A DNA stretch of 64,000 nt from Physcomitrium patens (GCF_000002425.4 NC_037258.1:585719-649718); one strand, 5' to 3'; counted from the stretch's first letter, positions 24,275-36,317 are shown. Numbers and translations are program-made. Notes: generated by a model from the letters alone, not told the origin.

Positions 24275-27200
24275 AGAGAGAGAGAAAATGGCTATCTCTT
24301 GTTTGATTAGCCCCCCTTCTGATTCTGCTTAATTAGCAGATGTCTCAATTTGCTGATTCTTGTTTCCTTCATTCTATGTTCATTAGAGTATTCAGAAATA
24401 GTAACGTACTTATGTGTATGGTTCAGGTATTGTATGCGGATCCAGATGGATGGATTACTTGAAGGAGATTGGTTTTGCGAAATGTGTCAAATGAACCACA
24501 GGCACAATGGACCAAAATCTTTGGAGCGGTTCATCGCTACTTCTAAGTCGCTGGGCCATTCGATCACCTTAGAAACCCGACCCAAACCTGTATCTATTCA
24601 GGGTAATTCTCGGTCTCGACTTTCTGACCGTCTCAACCACAAGAAGCCTCGCCTTGATCCAGTTAGGAAGTCACCCTCAAAGGCTCCTGTTGTGCAAATG
24701 TCTGTCAAAAGATTAGCAAGTGATTCACTTCTCCCTTCTGTTTCTAGAAAGTTGCCACTAGAGAGTTCAACGCGTGCAACTTCTTCAACGGTGTCTCCAT
24801 CACCAACGCTTCAAACTCCAGCACCTTCAGCAAAATCTTCGCTTACGCGCGATAATACTTTCAAGTCTGTTTCCGACACTGTTAAGGTGAAATTTTTGGC
24901 ACCATTGACAGTTGCCAACTTTTCGTCTGGTTCACGAGCGAACGTGTCTAAAACTCCAACCGTGATCTCACAGCCTCCAAAAGCAGGTTCCGTTCATCGT
25001 GACTTATACTTGATGTGGCTCTTTTAATTGATCAATCATTTGATTTCGGACAACCTCATGTGTAGTTCGATTAACCTGTATGCTGTAAGCATTTTCGTAA
25101 TGTTGACATGCGCTGAAGATATGCCATAGCATTTGAACATTGTTTCAGTATGTGACACCAGACGTAAATTTCAATATCTGTTCTTTGACAAAGCTTATGT
25201 TCATTTCATACAGTTCCATCGGGACAAGCTAGCAACAGGAGCAGATTCATGTCACTAAGCAGCATATCTGAGTCAAGCACACCTTCAAAGACAACCAATT
25301 TGAATCCTTCTCATGCTTCGTTGGCAGCTTCACCCACATCGATACTTCCAAAACCTTCGTCTGGTAAACTTCCGGCTGACTTATCGATACCCTGTAAGTC
25401 ATCAACTGTTAAATTCTCTAGCGACTTCTCTTTTCTGTTAAATTCAAACTCCAATCAGGGGAATGGAATCAAAAGCTCTGGGCAGTCTAAGAGCAACAGA
25501 GGTAGTGGTGTTTCAGATGGATGTACCATGCCACCTATTGGTAAGGAACCTGTACCGTCTGCCACTATAATTCCAGGTTCAAAACTCATGAGACTGGGTA
25601 GAAATACCAGCAGCAGCGGGCTACCTGGAGAACCTCGACCCTTCCCTGTCACCCCTAGACCTCCATTCGAGCATGGAAAAGGTATCCAACGTTTAGGGCA
25701 AGGGACTGGTGGCTCACATGCGGCAGGTATGATAATACAGGCCCGAGCTTCAGTAAGCCATGTCTATCTAGTCTGCTCGATCTTTGGAGGGTTTTGTTTT
25801 GCCTCACTGAAAACTGTTGTAAGAGTAGGCTAGATCCTTGCATCTCCTCAATTTTGTATTCCACATGATTACTGTGGGTACTAGATCGTCATTTCTGTAG
25901 ACCTTGGTAATGTGCCCAATTTTATCGCTGAATAGCTTCCTACTTGGCCTTCTCTAGTTTCTGAAATTTATGCCTCGCCTAAGTATTATACTTTCATTCG
26001 CAGGAGCTGGAATAACACCAAATGCAATGAAAGCTGGTGGTAACGATAATGCATCATCTAAGTCCGAACCTACCACTGGGATTGGATCTGCGGTTGTTGC
26101 AAGAGTGACATCGGAACTTGCCTCTGTGCTCGTGTTGCCTGGGAAGGATCCGAAGCCAAACAATAGTATACGGAGTGCCCCACGGTTAGGAAATCCAAGG
26201 CCTGTGCAGTGTTTCTCATGCAAGGTTGTTGGACATACTGCTCAGGAGTGTCTGAAGAGTAATTCATTACCTTCGGAGCAGAAGGCTTTGACTGCAGTAT
26301 CCATGTCTTCTGAAAACCGTCCCAAACCTTCCAAGATTCCAACTTTTGTTGATGTAGACAGATCTACCCCTTCGTTGGGTGAACAATACGAAAATGTCAG
26401 CTTGGGATCTGCTTCACATCGTTTGCAAATTCCAATTGATCCAGTGCCTGCGGGTTGCAGTTCGGAGCTAGAGAAGTCAATTGCCCTTCATCCTTCTCCA
26501 ACACCGAGTGACCTCATGCCCAGAACACCTAATTTTAAGCTTCAGGACTCCTCTTTGATTGGTTCTGGGATTCCTTTCTTGTTTGATAATATCTCGTTTC
26601 AGCAACTCGTTTCTGGGCAGACTCCTCGTGGTGTCTCAGCTGCAGCAAACAGGGACATCCCGTGTGGGGCGGAACCTAAGGGGGGGATTGGAGGTTGTAA
26701 CGTGACGACACAAGACTGGGCTAATCACAACGAAGGGCCTCCAGGTGTAGAGGTAGCACAGACGATTTCAGCCTTACAAATCAATGCTACGCCTGCGGTA
26801 ACATCTGAGGGTGGTTTGGTATCAAATTCTTCGCAAGTCTCTGCTCTGAAAGGACCAACTGGATATACTATGCAGCCCCTAGAAGCTGTTGCCAAAAGCT
26901 CGGTCCCCCCAGGTTTGCAGACAAGTCCTGCACCGTCCTTTCGGGGACATCGGCCTCATTGGATGGTGGGGTTGCCTGTACACGCAGTGCAAGGCCCGCC
27001 ACCTGGACAAGTTCCCACTTGCCCACCATCTGGACTAGTCGTGTGCGGGCAATCTGCACCAATGCCATACCTGGCCACCCATCCTTCATCACTCCTTTCG
27101 ATACATGCTCCTCCTCTTCCCTCAGACTCATCTTCAACGCCAGCTTCGATTCCAGCTATCCCAAGTTCGGCGATTGCCTGGCGGTAAGATATGAAATTGG

Positions 27201-30200
27201 CTTGTAATCGGTGTTGTAATGTCTCTCCAGGAACAATCTTATTGCAGGTATTGGTTCCAGTTTGCAACTAATTGTTTAACTGAAGATCAGATTGTTTTGC
27301 AGTGTTCTCCTCTCACCATTCGAAGACCATGTTCAAATTGTGTCAGCCTTTTTTGGAAGTTTAATTCCGAAGCAATCTAATTTTGCAACATGAATATCAT
27401 GTAGTCTAATAGCTATTGTCGAATTTGTAAAGGATTGGGAATGCAGTATATATCACCTCCTACAAATTCTCTTGATCCTGAGATCTCAAAGGTTCTTGAC
27501 ATGGATGTTGTTTTGTCTTTTTTGCACCCTTGGTTGCAGGCCCTTGGCTCTAGGTTCCTAATTGTGCCCGGGTAGTCACAAGTTTCTAAAAAATGCGACT
27601 AGATGGCACCTTGTAGTATTTGTTTGTGCATTAAACTTGATCGTCCGTTTCTGATGATTACTTGTGTTTTGTGGTTCTGCAGAGGTGCTTTCGAAGTTAA
27701 CGATGGACAGACGACAATTTTGTTCGATGAAGTGCGGGCTCATGTTTCTACCAAAGCTGTTGCCAAGGTATATGAAGTTGCATCGGCATTGCCGCAACAA
27801 CTTCGTTTAGAGCAAGTTCAGCGCTCACTGGACCTGGAGACGTGGCCACGCCAGTTCATTCAACGACCTCCAACTGATGGAAGCATTGCTCTGTATTTTT
27901 TTGCTGATTTTGGTGAAAGGTACTAAAATTTATGAACTTCATGTATCATAACTCTTCTTTCAAGTAAGAGAAAGTGAATTGCGTTGTTTGTTTTTCCCCC
28001 GGGCCAAACTTCTTCTTCCGACATATTGGGCTGGTATGTGACGAAAGGACGGTTTAGATACATTATTTTAAGGTTTGTTCGTCACTAACGTTGCATGGAG
28101 ATTGTCTAACGGTCATGATGCTGTACATTTGCAGTATTGATAGTATTCATCGGAAATTGATGGATAACATGGTTGCGCGGGATCTCGTTCTGCGTGCTCA
28201 AGTGAATGATGCCGAACTTCTTATCTTTCCATCAAACAAACTTTCCGAACAGTTTCAGCGTAAGATATTTAATTGCTCTTGTTTTTTTCTTGTAGGCTGT
28301 TCAGAATTGTAGACTGAGTTTTGAAGCAACCTTATTTCTGCCACCAAGAACTCATTTTTCAAACCTGTTCACATTGCTGTTGTTTTAAGTTCTTAGCTGT
28401 ATGTTTATGGAGCTGAAGTGTCGGAAGGGCAGTCCAGATCCACTTAGAATGATTATTGGTGATTGGCAAGTGTAGATCGCAGCATGGAAAGGGGGCAACA
28501 ACAAGCTGTGCATAGGGATAGTGAATCACTGAGTCTAGATATACATATACTGAAACTCAGGTTGGTGTTCTACAGGCTGGAATAACCACATGTTCCTGTG
28601 GGGCGTGTTTCGAGCTAAGAAGAAGGCAGCGACAGCAGTGTCAGTTCTAACATCTGTGGTCAAGCAAGTACCTGGTATTGAAACATCTCTAAGTTCATCC
28701 AGTTCTGTGCCAGGAGCAGCATTCAAATCCACCACAGTATCGAATGTGAATTACTCAAGTTTAGGGGGTGAGAATACTGGGGAGATAGATATGGAAGTTG
28801 ACATGGAGGGAGGAAAGGGGTGTGGTGTTTCTGACATAACTGTTAAATGGCCTGATAGTGCCAACCCTCCATCTACACCTTTTTTGACTCGAATACCAGC
28901 CAACATCACAACAACACCCGCAGTTCCAGCAGCCACAGCATCAGCATTGCAGAATCTTGCGTTAGATACAGAAGCTGATAGGATTGAAGATCTTTGTATG
29001 CCTCCTGGATTTGCCCCAATTTTAGTCCTGCCTCCTAGTCCAGTGGCCCTGGAGACGCCCGGTTTACGGTCGAATCTACCCCCTGGATTCGGAAAGACGG
29101 AAGCACAGAAACAGGTTATATTTTTTACGAGATTATTCTTGTTGGTTTGGTTTGTCGTGTTTGTTACAACTTTAGCCTCTGCTTTTACCTGTATGTTTGA
29201 GTCTTAATCTGCATATGATCCAGATTCTTGTTCTGCGTACTCTCGGTTTGGAATGCAGATGATTTACGTTTTAGACCTTCATCTAGCAGGTTGACGTACG
29301 AAGCAGTACAGACACACCTGAGATTGAAGAGTTGGGAGGCCTTAAATTGAAGCGCGGTGTTTGCTCAGTGGAGGTTTTGAAGGACCCTAACATGCATGCA
29401 GCATTACCTTTTCATGCACCTAGTCTAAGGGATAATGAAAGCGGTCAACCCAGCTCGCGCCCCTCGACAATCAAGCGATCTCACGCTACATCTTGTTCAC
29501 TCAGTTTGCCTAAGGATAAAGAAAGAGACTTAGGCAGGGGTAGGGTGTATGATAGGGAGAAGGAGCGAGAGAGGAGAGATCGGCATCTTAAGCATGGGCA
29601 TGATAGATCTTGGGAGCGCGTTTGGGAGGAACAAAGAGATAGAGAGCGTGACAGAGATTATGAGAAGGATAGAAATAGATCACCAGCCTGGGATAGGTAC
29701 AGGTCGAAGGAAAGGGATAGAGCAAGGCAAACAGATAAAGATAGGCCAAGAGGGACGGACAGAATAAGGGAGAGAGAGAGGGGTCGAGAACGAGATCGAG
29801 AGCGCTGGGGCGGAAGAGAAAGAGAAAGAGAGAGGGGAAGAGATAGATTTGCGGACTGTGTCAAAGATAGGTCACATAGACCTCGTGATTACGACCAAGA
29901 ACTAGACAGCAGAACTACTCGATACAGGCGGTCTCGATCTCGCTCAAGGTCGAGAAGTTCGGGAAAGGGGAAAGTAAGGTCACGATCTCCTGCTGGAAAA
30001 CGAAAGGTTCGGTCTCGAACGCCTGTGCTGCTGAGGAGTCGATCCCCTTCGCCGTCACGAAGATATCTGGGCTATCGGCAGCAATCATTATCAAGTTCTG
30101 ACTCCCCAGATTCTCAGTCACTGGAGATTTTGCAGGGTTCAGCAACTGTGGGAAGCAGATTCTGTAAGAAAGGCGGTGAAAGTCTGCAACTGAAGAGGAG

Positions 30201-31044
30201 AAGCGCATCCGACAAAGAAATTGATGAAAGCTTTCGATCTGCATCTCGATGGAGGGCACGGCCAGTGAATGACAGACGATCAGGAAGTGCAGGGGCTAGC
30301 AATTTCAAGACTGCTGACAAAAGTAACACGGCAGCAATTTCTCGATCAGTGACCCCAGTTCTGGATATGACCGAAGGCGTTAGTGAGGTCTTCTCAGCGG
30401 AATGTGCTGCAGCATCCACTTCTTTACCAGACCTTAACACGGATACTGTGGAGTCTGGTCTCGGATTCCATGATTTTTTGCCCGCAGAGGAGACTGAGCC
30501 ATCTAGGGATCCTGAAGCGACCACTCCTGTTGCTGAACAGACCTTCTTCCCTGGCGCTCGTCCAGCAACCACTCCTCCCAGCCTCGCAAGGCTGAACTTC
30601 CGGCATGTGCTTGAACCTGTTTCAGCAAGAGAAAGGTGGGGGTTTGCAGTGAGTGGCACACGCCCGGAATATTGCACAAGATCTTCTGCGTATCAGTATC
30701 TTCACTCGTCTAGATTAGACTCCAATCCTGACCTAGAGCTCGCTTTGGGGGGTCGTGAAAGAACTCCAGAGCGAACAGTTCCTCTAGCCTTGTTTGCAGA
30801 TGGGCATGCCAATAACCCTGATCTAGACTTCGCATTGCATGCCAAGTCCCCGAATTTGAGTGCGGGTGTACCAAAATGCCCGCACTTGCAGGGGGATTCA
30901 GGGGTTGGTGGTGGAGTGGTGACTGCGTCTTTATCGTTGAGTCTTGCTGCCCCGCAGTATAGGAAGGAGGGCAATTCGTGGGTTCAGGTTGAAGACCGCG
31001 GTGCGGTAGTCGCAGATGATGTGGACATTGCACTTACTCTGTGA
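19486..31044 (+). CDS. AIPP2-like double-PHD protein with zinc knuckle and RS tail, 14 exons
   Basis: Nuclear chromatin protein of the plant AIPP2/PAIPP2 family. In Arabidopsis these partner BAH protein AIPP3/BDT1 and phosphatase CPL2 to repress transcription. Exons: 19486-19620, 20125-20178, 20475-20532, 20825-20868, 21111-21975, 22437-23602, 23770-23855, 24427-24986, 25214-25726, 26004-27183, 27683-27919, 28135-28259, 28576-29114, 29290-31044, totalling 7317 nt (2438 aa). PHD1 (65-110) runs from CHNC through CSACDRVFHPTC to W-C-CGLC. PHD2 (778-823) runs from VCDTCG through HTYC to DWFCEMC. A CCHC knuckle CFSCKVVGHTAQEC lies at 1230-1243. The family domain is at about 1554-1690 (GAFEVNDG, IALYFFADFG, ELLIFPSNKL, MFLWGVFRAKK). 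The C-terminus has an RD/RE block (about 1930-2040), an RS block (2066-2113) and a SLSLSLA motif near 2401-2407. Ser/Pro-rich, probably disordered linkers join these. The exon 4 end could instead be 20862. The partner complex is inferred from the family. Confidence 0.88.
20283..20342. repeat. GT repeat and ATTT repeat in PHD gene intron 2
   Basis: A GT-rich dinucleotide run at about 20283-20318 is followed directly by an ATTT run at about 20321-20342. Both lie within intron 2 of the PHD gene. Confidence 0.85.
24182..24286. repeat. Long compound TA array with GA tail in PHD gene intron 7
   Basis: About 90 bases of TA with a few CTATATAT interruptions, then a GAGAGA tail. It sits in the intron that splits the PHD2 finger between His-Thr and Tyr-Cys (intron 23856-24426). 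Confidence 0.92.
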
Positions 31045-31585
31045 CATGGAAGACTGCGGTGCTGGCCGATTGTGTATAGTAGGTGAAATAAGTGCCAAGA
31101 AGGTTAGCAATCTGGGAGGTTTTTCAGCAATTTGTATCCTTTGTCCCCGCAATGATTCACAATTTTGCAGAATTGGGGCAGTATATTTGATCATCTGTAG
31201 ATAGCTTATAGGATAGATAGATAATGCCGAATTCAGAACACTTGGGACTGCGACCCTTGTGGGCGACTGACTCTATCATGTATTTTACGAGCTGTGGTTT
31301 GCTGTCTTTTAAAGCAACGCCTTCGGAACCCTAGCAAATTATTGCGCTATGCATCAACATTATTAGACACTTCTGCATTCAATCGCTTCTTTACCCCGTT
31401 GAATCTTCACTCCTGTGGTGATAGTTTGATGCTGTGCAATGCTGCACACCACATATACTTAAGATGTCGAGTTCCGCCTTTAGTTCCTAGTAATATGAGC
31501 AGGCGCAGTGAAAATCATAAGAAGTAAATAGCGCAAATATGAATGTACTGGAGTCTCAATTATTTAAGCTCAACTTTGCCACTAG

Positions 31586-31626
<41 letters not shown>

Positions 31627-32375
31627 ACTATTTGAGTCATTCATCCGGCGTAGTGACACGAGTGTCGTTACTGACTCGAGACATAATTATGGGAAATGTG
31701 ACCTATCCACACCCAGCCTCATCCAAATGACATGTGTTGGCCTCAAGTATCCTACATTCGCCAAGTGGTCCGAGACACGTGTCCTAATCCCCTCTACCGT
31801 CCAAGCTGTAGAACTCATCGTTCGAAGATAGCAATGTGTGACAGATCACAAGCGCATTCATGCGGGAGATTATCATTCCATCTGCCAAACTCGTATGCTT
31901 CTGTTTTGATCGCATATTCTCTGCTGAGGCTACATTTTTCTTTCGCCTCTCACCTGGGTTTTTTAGGCAAGATTGCTTATGTTCAATTGTGCATTGCGAT
32001 TTGGGGATAAATATTTTATTTTCATAGCTGGAGCGATTGACTTTGTGCAAACGGGCTTTGAAGGTGGAAGCAAGATCATACCCCCAATTCATTTTCGGAT
32101 TCTGTTTGTTGTGGATGTTTCACTTTGTGATATGGCACATCGCTGTTTCGTGCAGCGTGATATCTGGTGCTTTCAGTATTTCGTTACTTGTACAGAGCAG
32201 AGACAGGCGGTTTCTTGTGGATGTTATTGATGTCTCTTGTTGACCTAATTAAATGCCATGAAATAGAAACTCTTCTTCATTTGGTAAGTGGGTGATGTTG
32301 GCAGAGGGGATTTGATCAACTCAAGTCAAAGGTTTTGTTGGTACTGTACAAACATATTAAGGGATTTGAGGAGGG
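31045..32375. other. Intergenic: 3' UTR of PHD gene and promoter of DUF2945 gene
   Basis: The first few hundred bases are probable 3' UTR of the PHD gene. A TA array lies at 31587-31617. The stretch from about 31640 is GC-richer and holds a palindromic G-box (31774-31783), fitting a promoter for the downstream plus-strand gene. No coding sequence was recognised. Confidence 0.5.
31774..31783. promoter_or_regulatory. Palindromic G-box / ABRE-like element
   Basis: The sequence GACACGTGTC is a perfect palindrome containing ACGTG, the core bound by plant bZIP and bHLH factors. It lies about 590 bp upstream of the DUF2945 gene start. A role in stress or ABA control is inference from the motif. Confidence 0.4.
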
Positions 32376-34051
32376 ATGACGAAGCCGGAATTCAACGTAG
32401 GGGACAGGATATCGTGGAATTACGGCAAAGGCAAAGGAAAGGGTCATATTGTGGAGAGAGTGATCAAACCTACGAAACTCTATGGGAAAAACTTCAAGGC
32501 TTCTCCTGAGGAACCTAAGTACCGTATAAAGAGTGATAAAGGTAGGCTTTTTCATCACTTTTACTTCTGTATTTTAATTCAATTAGTATCTTGTTATGCG
32601 CATTTGCAATCAATTTGTGTACTCTTGTTAGGTGGCAATGTACTACATTTCTGCCTGTGTCTCAGTTGACGATCTTGTTGTTCGATTGCATATCTAATGA
32701 AGAGTCAATCTATTTCAACTTCCATGATCAGTGAGTTTGCAAGAAGATCTCGTGTGTCTATCTCAACCATTGTACTTCAATGTGTCGATCTCATTGAACC
32801 ATTTCGACCTCATTCTGTGCATGCAGTGTGGTGTAGCTGTAGCTGAATACATTGCATGCGATCAAAACAACTGATATTTGTTTTCTATTCTCACGAATCT
32901 AGTGCCCTGAAATTTTAACCCGATTAAGACGGATTACTCGCATTAAATAATAAACTTGTGAGGATTGAAGAAATTATATCCTTCACCTGTGGACGTCGTA
33001 GATATCACAACCTTGTTTTGTTTATCCTGTCCATGATATGATTTTGCAAGTTAGCGGACATTCAAGTTAAACATCACCATTTTTTTACATAATCGCTATC
33101 AGTGCAATCCCCTCCTTTGAGACTTGAGTATCAAAAGCCCTTGATTAGCCTTTGAGGACCGCTTCCACGGTTAGGCTCCATTGATAACCTTTTCGGATTG
33201 TCGAATAGAATTGTATATTGTAGGAACTTGTGGTCTGTGCATATGGGAGGTTTACCAAATCAAGTATCGGACAACGATGTGATCTTGGTGGCAATCTTAG
33301 ACCTGCGTATTTATCTGTGGGTACTCAACGCTTGTATAGGGAAGGAGCTGATTCGAAACCCAGAGACTTTACAGATGTTGCTGGAGGATACTGCTGCTGA
33401 CGATAACGAGGAGGAAGAAATGGAAGCTGTGGAGGATTCTCAGGATGTATTAAATGACAATGACGAAGATCCTGTCGCAGATATTGAAGGTGCAGTAGTG
33501 CACAATATTTGTTGACATCGTAACCCCCACTCATTCCAGGATCTGTCTGTTCTTACATCTTTTGGACTCGCCATCGTCCAGCAGAGCTTCGGCAATTAGT
33601 TAACAAAATATTCTTACTCCTTAAGCTTATGCCGTGGGCAACTTTTGCTACAGGTGCTGAAAAGAAGGAAGAGATTACAGAATCCCTGGCCTCCAAACAT
33701 CGCGAGGTAGAAGCGAAGGCAGAAGAAATGAAGGATCGCCCAAGGCAGGTCTCTAAAGAACGGGAACTGGGTGCAGAGCCTGGGAAGCCCTTGGAACAGA
33801 TGCCTGGGGCGCAAATAAAACTGGACCAGATATCTGGAAAAACGAAGCCATTCTTGGATGCTGCGGACGACAATGCAGATCTGGCCAAGGTTGAGGTTCA
33901 CTATGATCCTGTCAAAGAAGGTCCTCTAAATGCCTCCAATGGCAATGGTGATGTTGTAATGGAGGAATCAGGAGGACTAGCCAAAAAGGAATCTCCTCAC
34001 GGGTTGCCGCATGAGACGGTTCCTCAGCCAGATCTAAACGCCGTCAAGTAA
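32376..34051 (+). CDS. DUF2945 (Hva1_TUDOR) domain protein, three exons
   Basis: Exons are 32376-32541, 33340-33489 and 33654-34051, giving 714 nt (237 aa) with GT-AG junctions that keep frame. The N-terminal 68 residues are the small Tudor-like DUF2945 domain, named after fungal hypervirulence-associated proteins: F-N-V-G-D-R-I-S-W, GKGKGHIVE, YRIKSDKGKE and a final NPETLQ. The intron splits the domain at DK|G. The second exon is very acidic (about residues 72-106, many Glu and Asp). The third exon is Lys/Glu-rich with possible coiled-coil character, and the protein ends QPDLNAVK. There is no signal peptide or membrane segment, so it is probably soluble, cytosolic or nuclear. The biochemical function of plant members is not established. 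A G-box lies upstream. Confidence 0.85.
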
Positions 34052-35768
34052 TTGAGCTGCTTTTCAATTCCTCACTGAATGTATTCAAGTAGTTGAACAC
34101 ATCTGAATGCAGGTTTGATGCAAATGTTGAAGTAATGTTATGAAAGATTTTCTAGATTCCAAGTTGGTGGAATTGAGTGCAATATTGGCATCTGTCTATC
34201 TGTCTGTCCGTCCGTCTTAAAGAGGTACAAGACTTGTGTGTGGGTCGTGTCTAGCTTTTGGTACTGTTATCACGGTCGTCTATATTTCGTAGAAGTTATT
34301 CCTGCAAGCTGAAACAATGAAGAGCAAACTGCTTTTGATGCACATTCTATGCACTCGATCTCTATACTAGACTTGAGACCTTGAGTTCTAGGGGATTGCC
34401 ATCATCTCACATCCTATCCAAGGTAACTGGGCCAGTGGGTTAGACTCTTTGCATGCCAGCAAGCTCATTGGTCGTGGAAATGTTTTAGCTGCACGGTTAA
34501 CAAACATGCCATGGTATTGGAATTAAGCCCGGGATGCTATCCAGTCCTCTCACGTAGAGCAAGATTTGATCCTTGTCCATCAACAGAAGTTTCGATTATT
34601 GACCACATTATATCAAACTAACCGCCATTTCTGTTTGATATACACCGGTTTTGAGCTTCTTGTTGTGATTCATTGCATTGCAATGCAAATTGGTGGAGTT
34701 CAGGCAGTTAGTGTCTGCATCATGTAATTCAAAGCTCTTGGCAAAAGCTTTGGAGGGGTCAGTAGGGACCGCTAAGCAAGTTATCATCACACAATGCATT
34801 CGTTTTCCTAATAAAACTCATGTCTTTACATGATGAAAATCCAGATTGGTTTTCATTACAATAAAAAATAGACGCATCTTTCAAAGGGCGGATTATCGCA
34901 TGTGTGACTGATTTTTATATTGCATCAAAAAATCACATTTCACATCCAACTTGGCACAGTGATTTTTTGTATGTATTGGACTGATGAACGTTTTTACTGC
35001 TTTTAAAATTCTGTCAATTGACTATTTATACTTGGTCAGAATCTTCCTATTTTGGATTTATAAACTATATATAAACTAAATATGTCTTTTTTTGAATAAA
35101 AAGATTTTGATTGTATTTAATTATTTTTTAATCAAAAGAAGTGCCTGTAGTGAAACACTATGAACAATATCTTTATCAGCAAAGCCAATCGGAGGGAACT
35201 GAATGGTCCAATTATTCGATTTTAAGAGAATGCATAAGCATGCATGGGACCTTTAATGGTAAATGAACATACGCAAGCCAGCATTACAGACTCCATCAAA
35301 CCAGAATGGGAAATAGGAAATGTAGAGTCTAACTCATTAGGAGTATGTGTTGAAGAGAATGAGTCAATGAATGAACTTGCACATACCTCAAAGAATGAAA
35401 CTTATGGATGTCGACAAAAATCATGCCACCAAATGCAAAGCTAGTGGTAGCCAAGTAGCCCACATCAACAGGCAGAAAATGGGTTGTTGGTGGGCCTTAT
35501 CCAGTAACACAGCCACTGCTGCTGCAGCCATTTTGGTGAAGCACCCATTCTGCGGTTGTGACCTGCTGGAGTTGATACCTGGGGAGGATGCACCCCAGTC
35601 TTGGACTTAATACCCGGATGGAACCCATCCTCATCCTCTTCCTGCAGCTCCGCTCGGCTCAGCAGTAGTGCCTTTGAGCTCTCCCGCGACCCGCCGTAGT
35701 GTTGTTGGGTTCGCTCGCAATTTTGTTTTCTCGAAGAAGATTTGCGTCGTGAAATTTTGCTCGCAGCC
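34052..35768. other. Intergenic between DUF2945 gene and RPL28
   Basis: The first part is probable 3' UTR, with a short CTGT/CCGT run at 34192-34216. A middle AT-rich part follows, and the last 250 bases are GC-richer and serve as promoter and 5' UTR of RPL28. Short open frames (34608-34799 minus, 35244-35444 plus) match nothing I recognise. Confidence 0.5.
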
Positions 35769-36317
35769 ATGACGACCTCGTTGGCAACCTCGTTCTGCGC
35801 TTCCACGGCGCCCCAGGCCCTTGCTTCGCGCCAGGCTCAGCTTTCCGGCACCTCCCTTGTCTGCTCGTCTAGCCCTCAGCCCTCTGTCTCCTTTGCCAGC
35901 CCTTTGCTGATGCAACCCCGTGCGAGTACGTTAATGTCCACAGCTTCCTCATTCCCGAGAGAGCTTTTCTTTAATTTGGGTTTTGGTTCATTCTTCGGAA
36001 GTGTGATTATGTTGATATGTGCGATGGAGGTAGTCGCCACATGTTTGTCGTGACACGGGGTTTCGGGAACCGGGAATGTGTCAGGTCGGCGGTGCGATTT
36101 GACAGGGAAGAAGGCTAACAATGGATACAAGGTCTCGTTCTCTAACCACAGGACGAAGCATTTGCAGCAACCCAACTTGCAGTACAAGCGGCTCTGGTGG
36201 GAGGAGGGCAAACGCTTCGTGAAGCTCCGCATTTCAACCAAGGCGCTGAAGACGATCGAGAAGAACGGCCTCCAAGCCATGGCGAGGAAGGCTGGTATCA
36301 ATCTGGCTGACTACTAG
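35769..36317 (+). CDS. RPL28: Plastid ribosomal protein bL28c with transit peptide, two exons
   Basis: Large-subunit protein of the chloroplast ribosome, encoded in the nucleus. Exons 35769-35925 and 36085-36317 give 390 nt (129 aa). The first ATG in the frame is at 35769. Exon 1 encodes about 52 residues rich in Ser, Thr, Ala and Gln with almost no acidic residues, as in chloroplast transit peptides. Exon 2 is the bL28 domain: [19 protein letters not shown], then [20 protein letters not shown] and a C-terminal AGINLADY. The mature length fits bacterial-type L28. The intron lies almost exactly at the transit peptide/domain border, a common arrangement in nuclear genes of plastid origin. No oddities were seen. 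Confidence 0.95.

Noticed and set aside
24091-24306. 71-codon open frame with Ile-Tyr repeats
   Set aside because: It is translated TA microsatellite within intron 7.
34427-34573. Possible tRNA-derived SINE (A-box-like GGGCCAGTGGG and a B-box-like AGATTTGATCC)
   Set aside because: The two boxes are too far apart for a tRNA-type promoter, and no tail or flanking duplication was seen.
35465-35806. 113-codon minus-strand open frame
   Set aside because: It overlaps the RPL28 promoter and transit peptide exon in antisense. No motif was seen.
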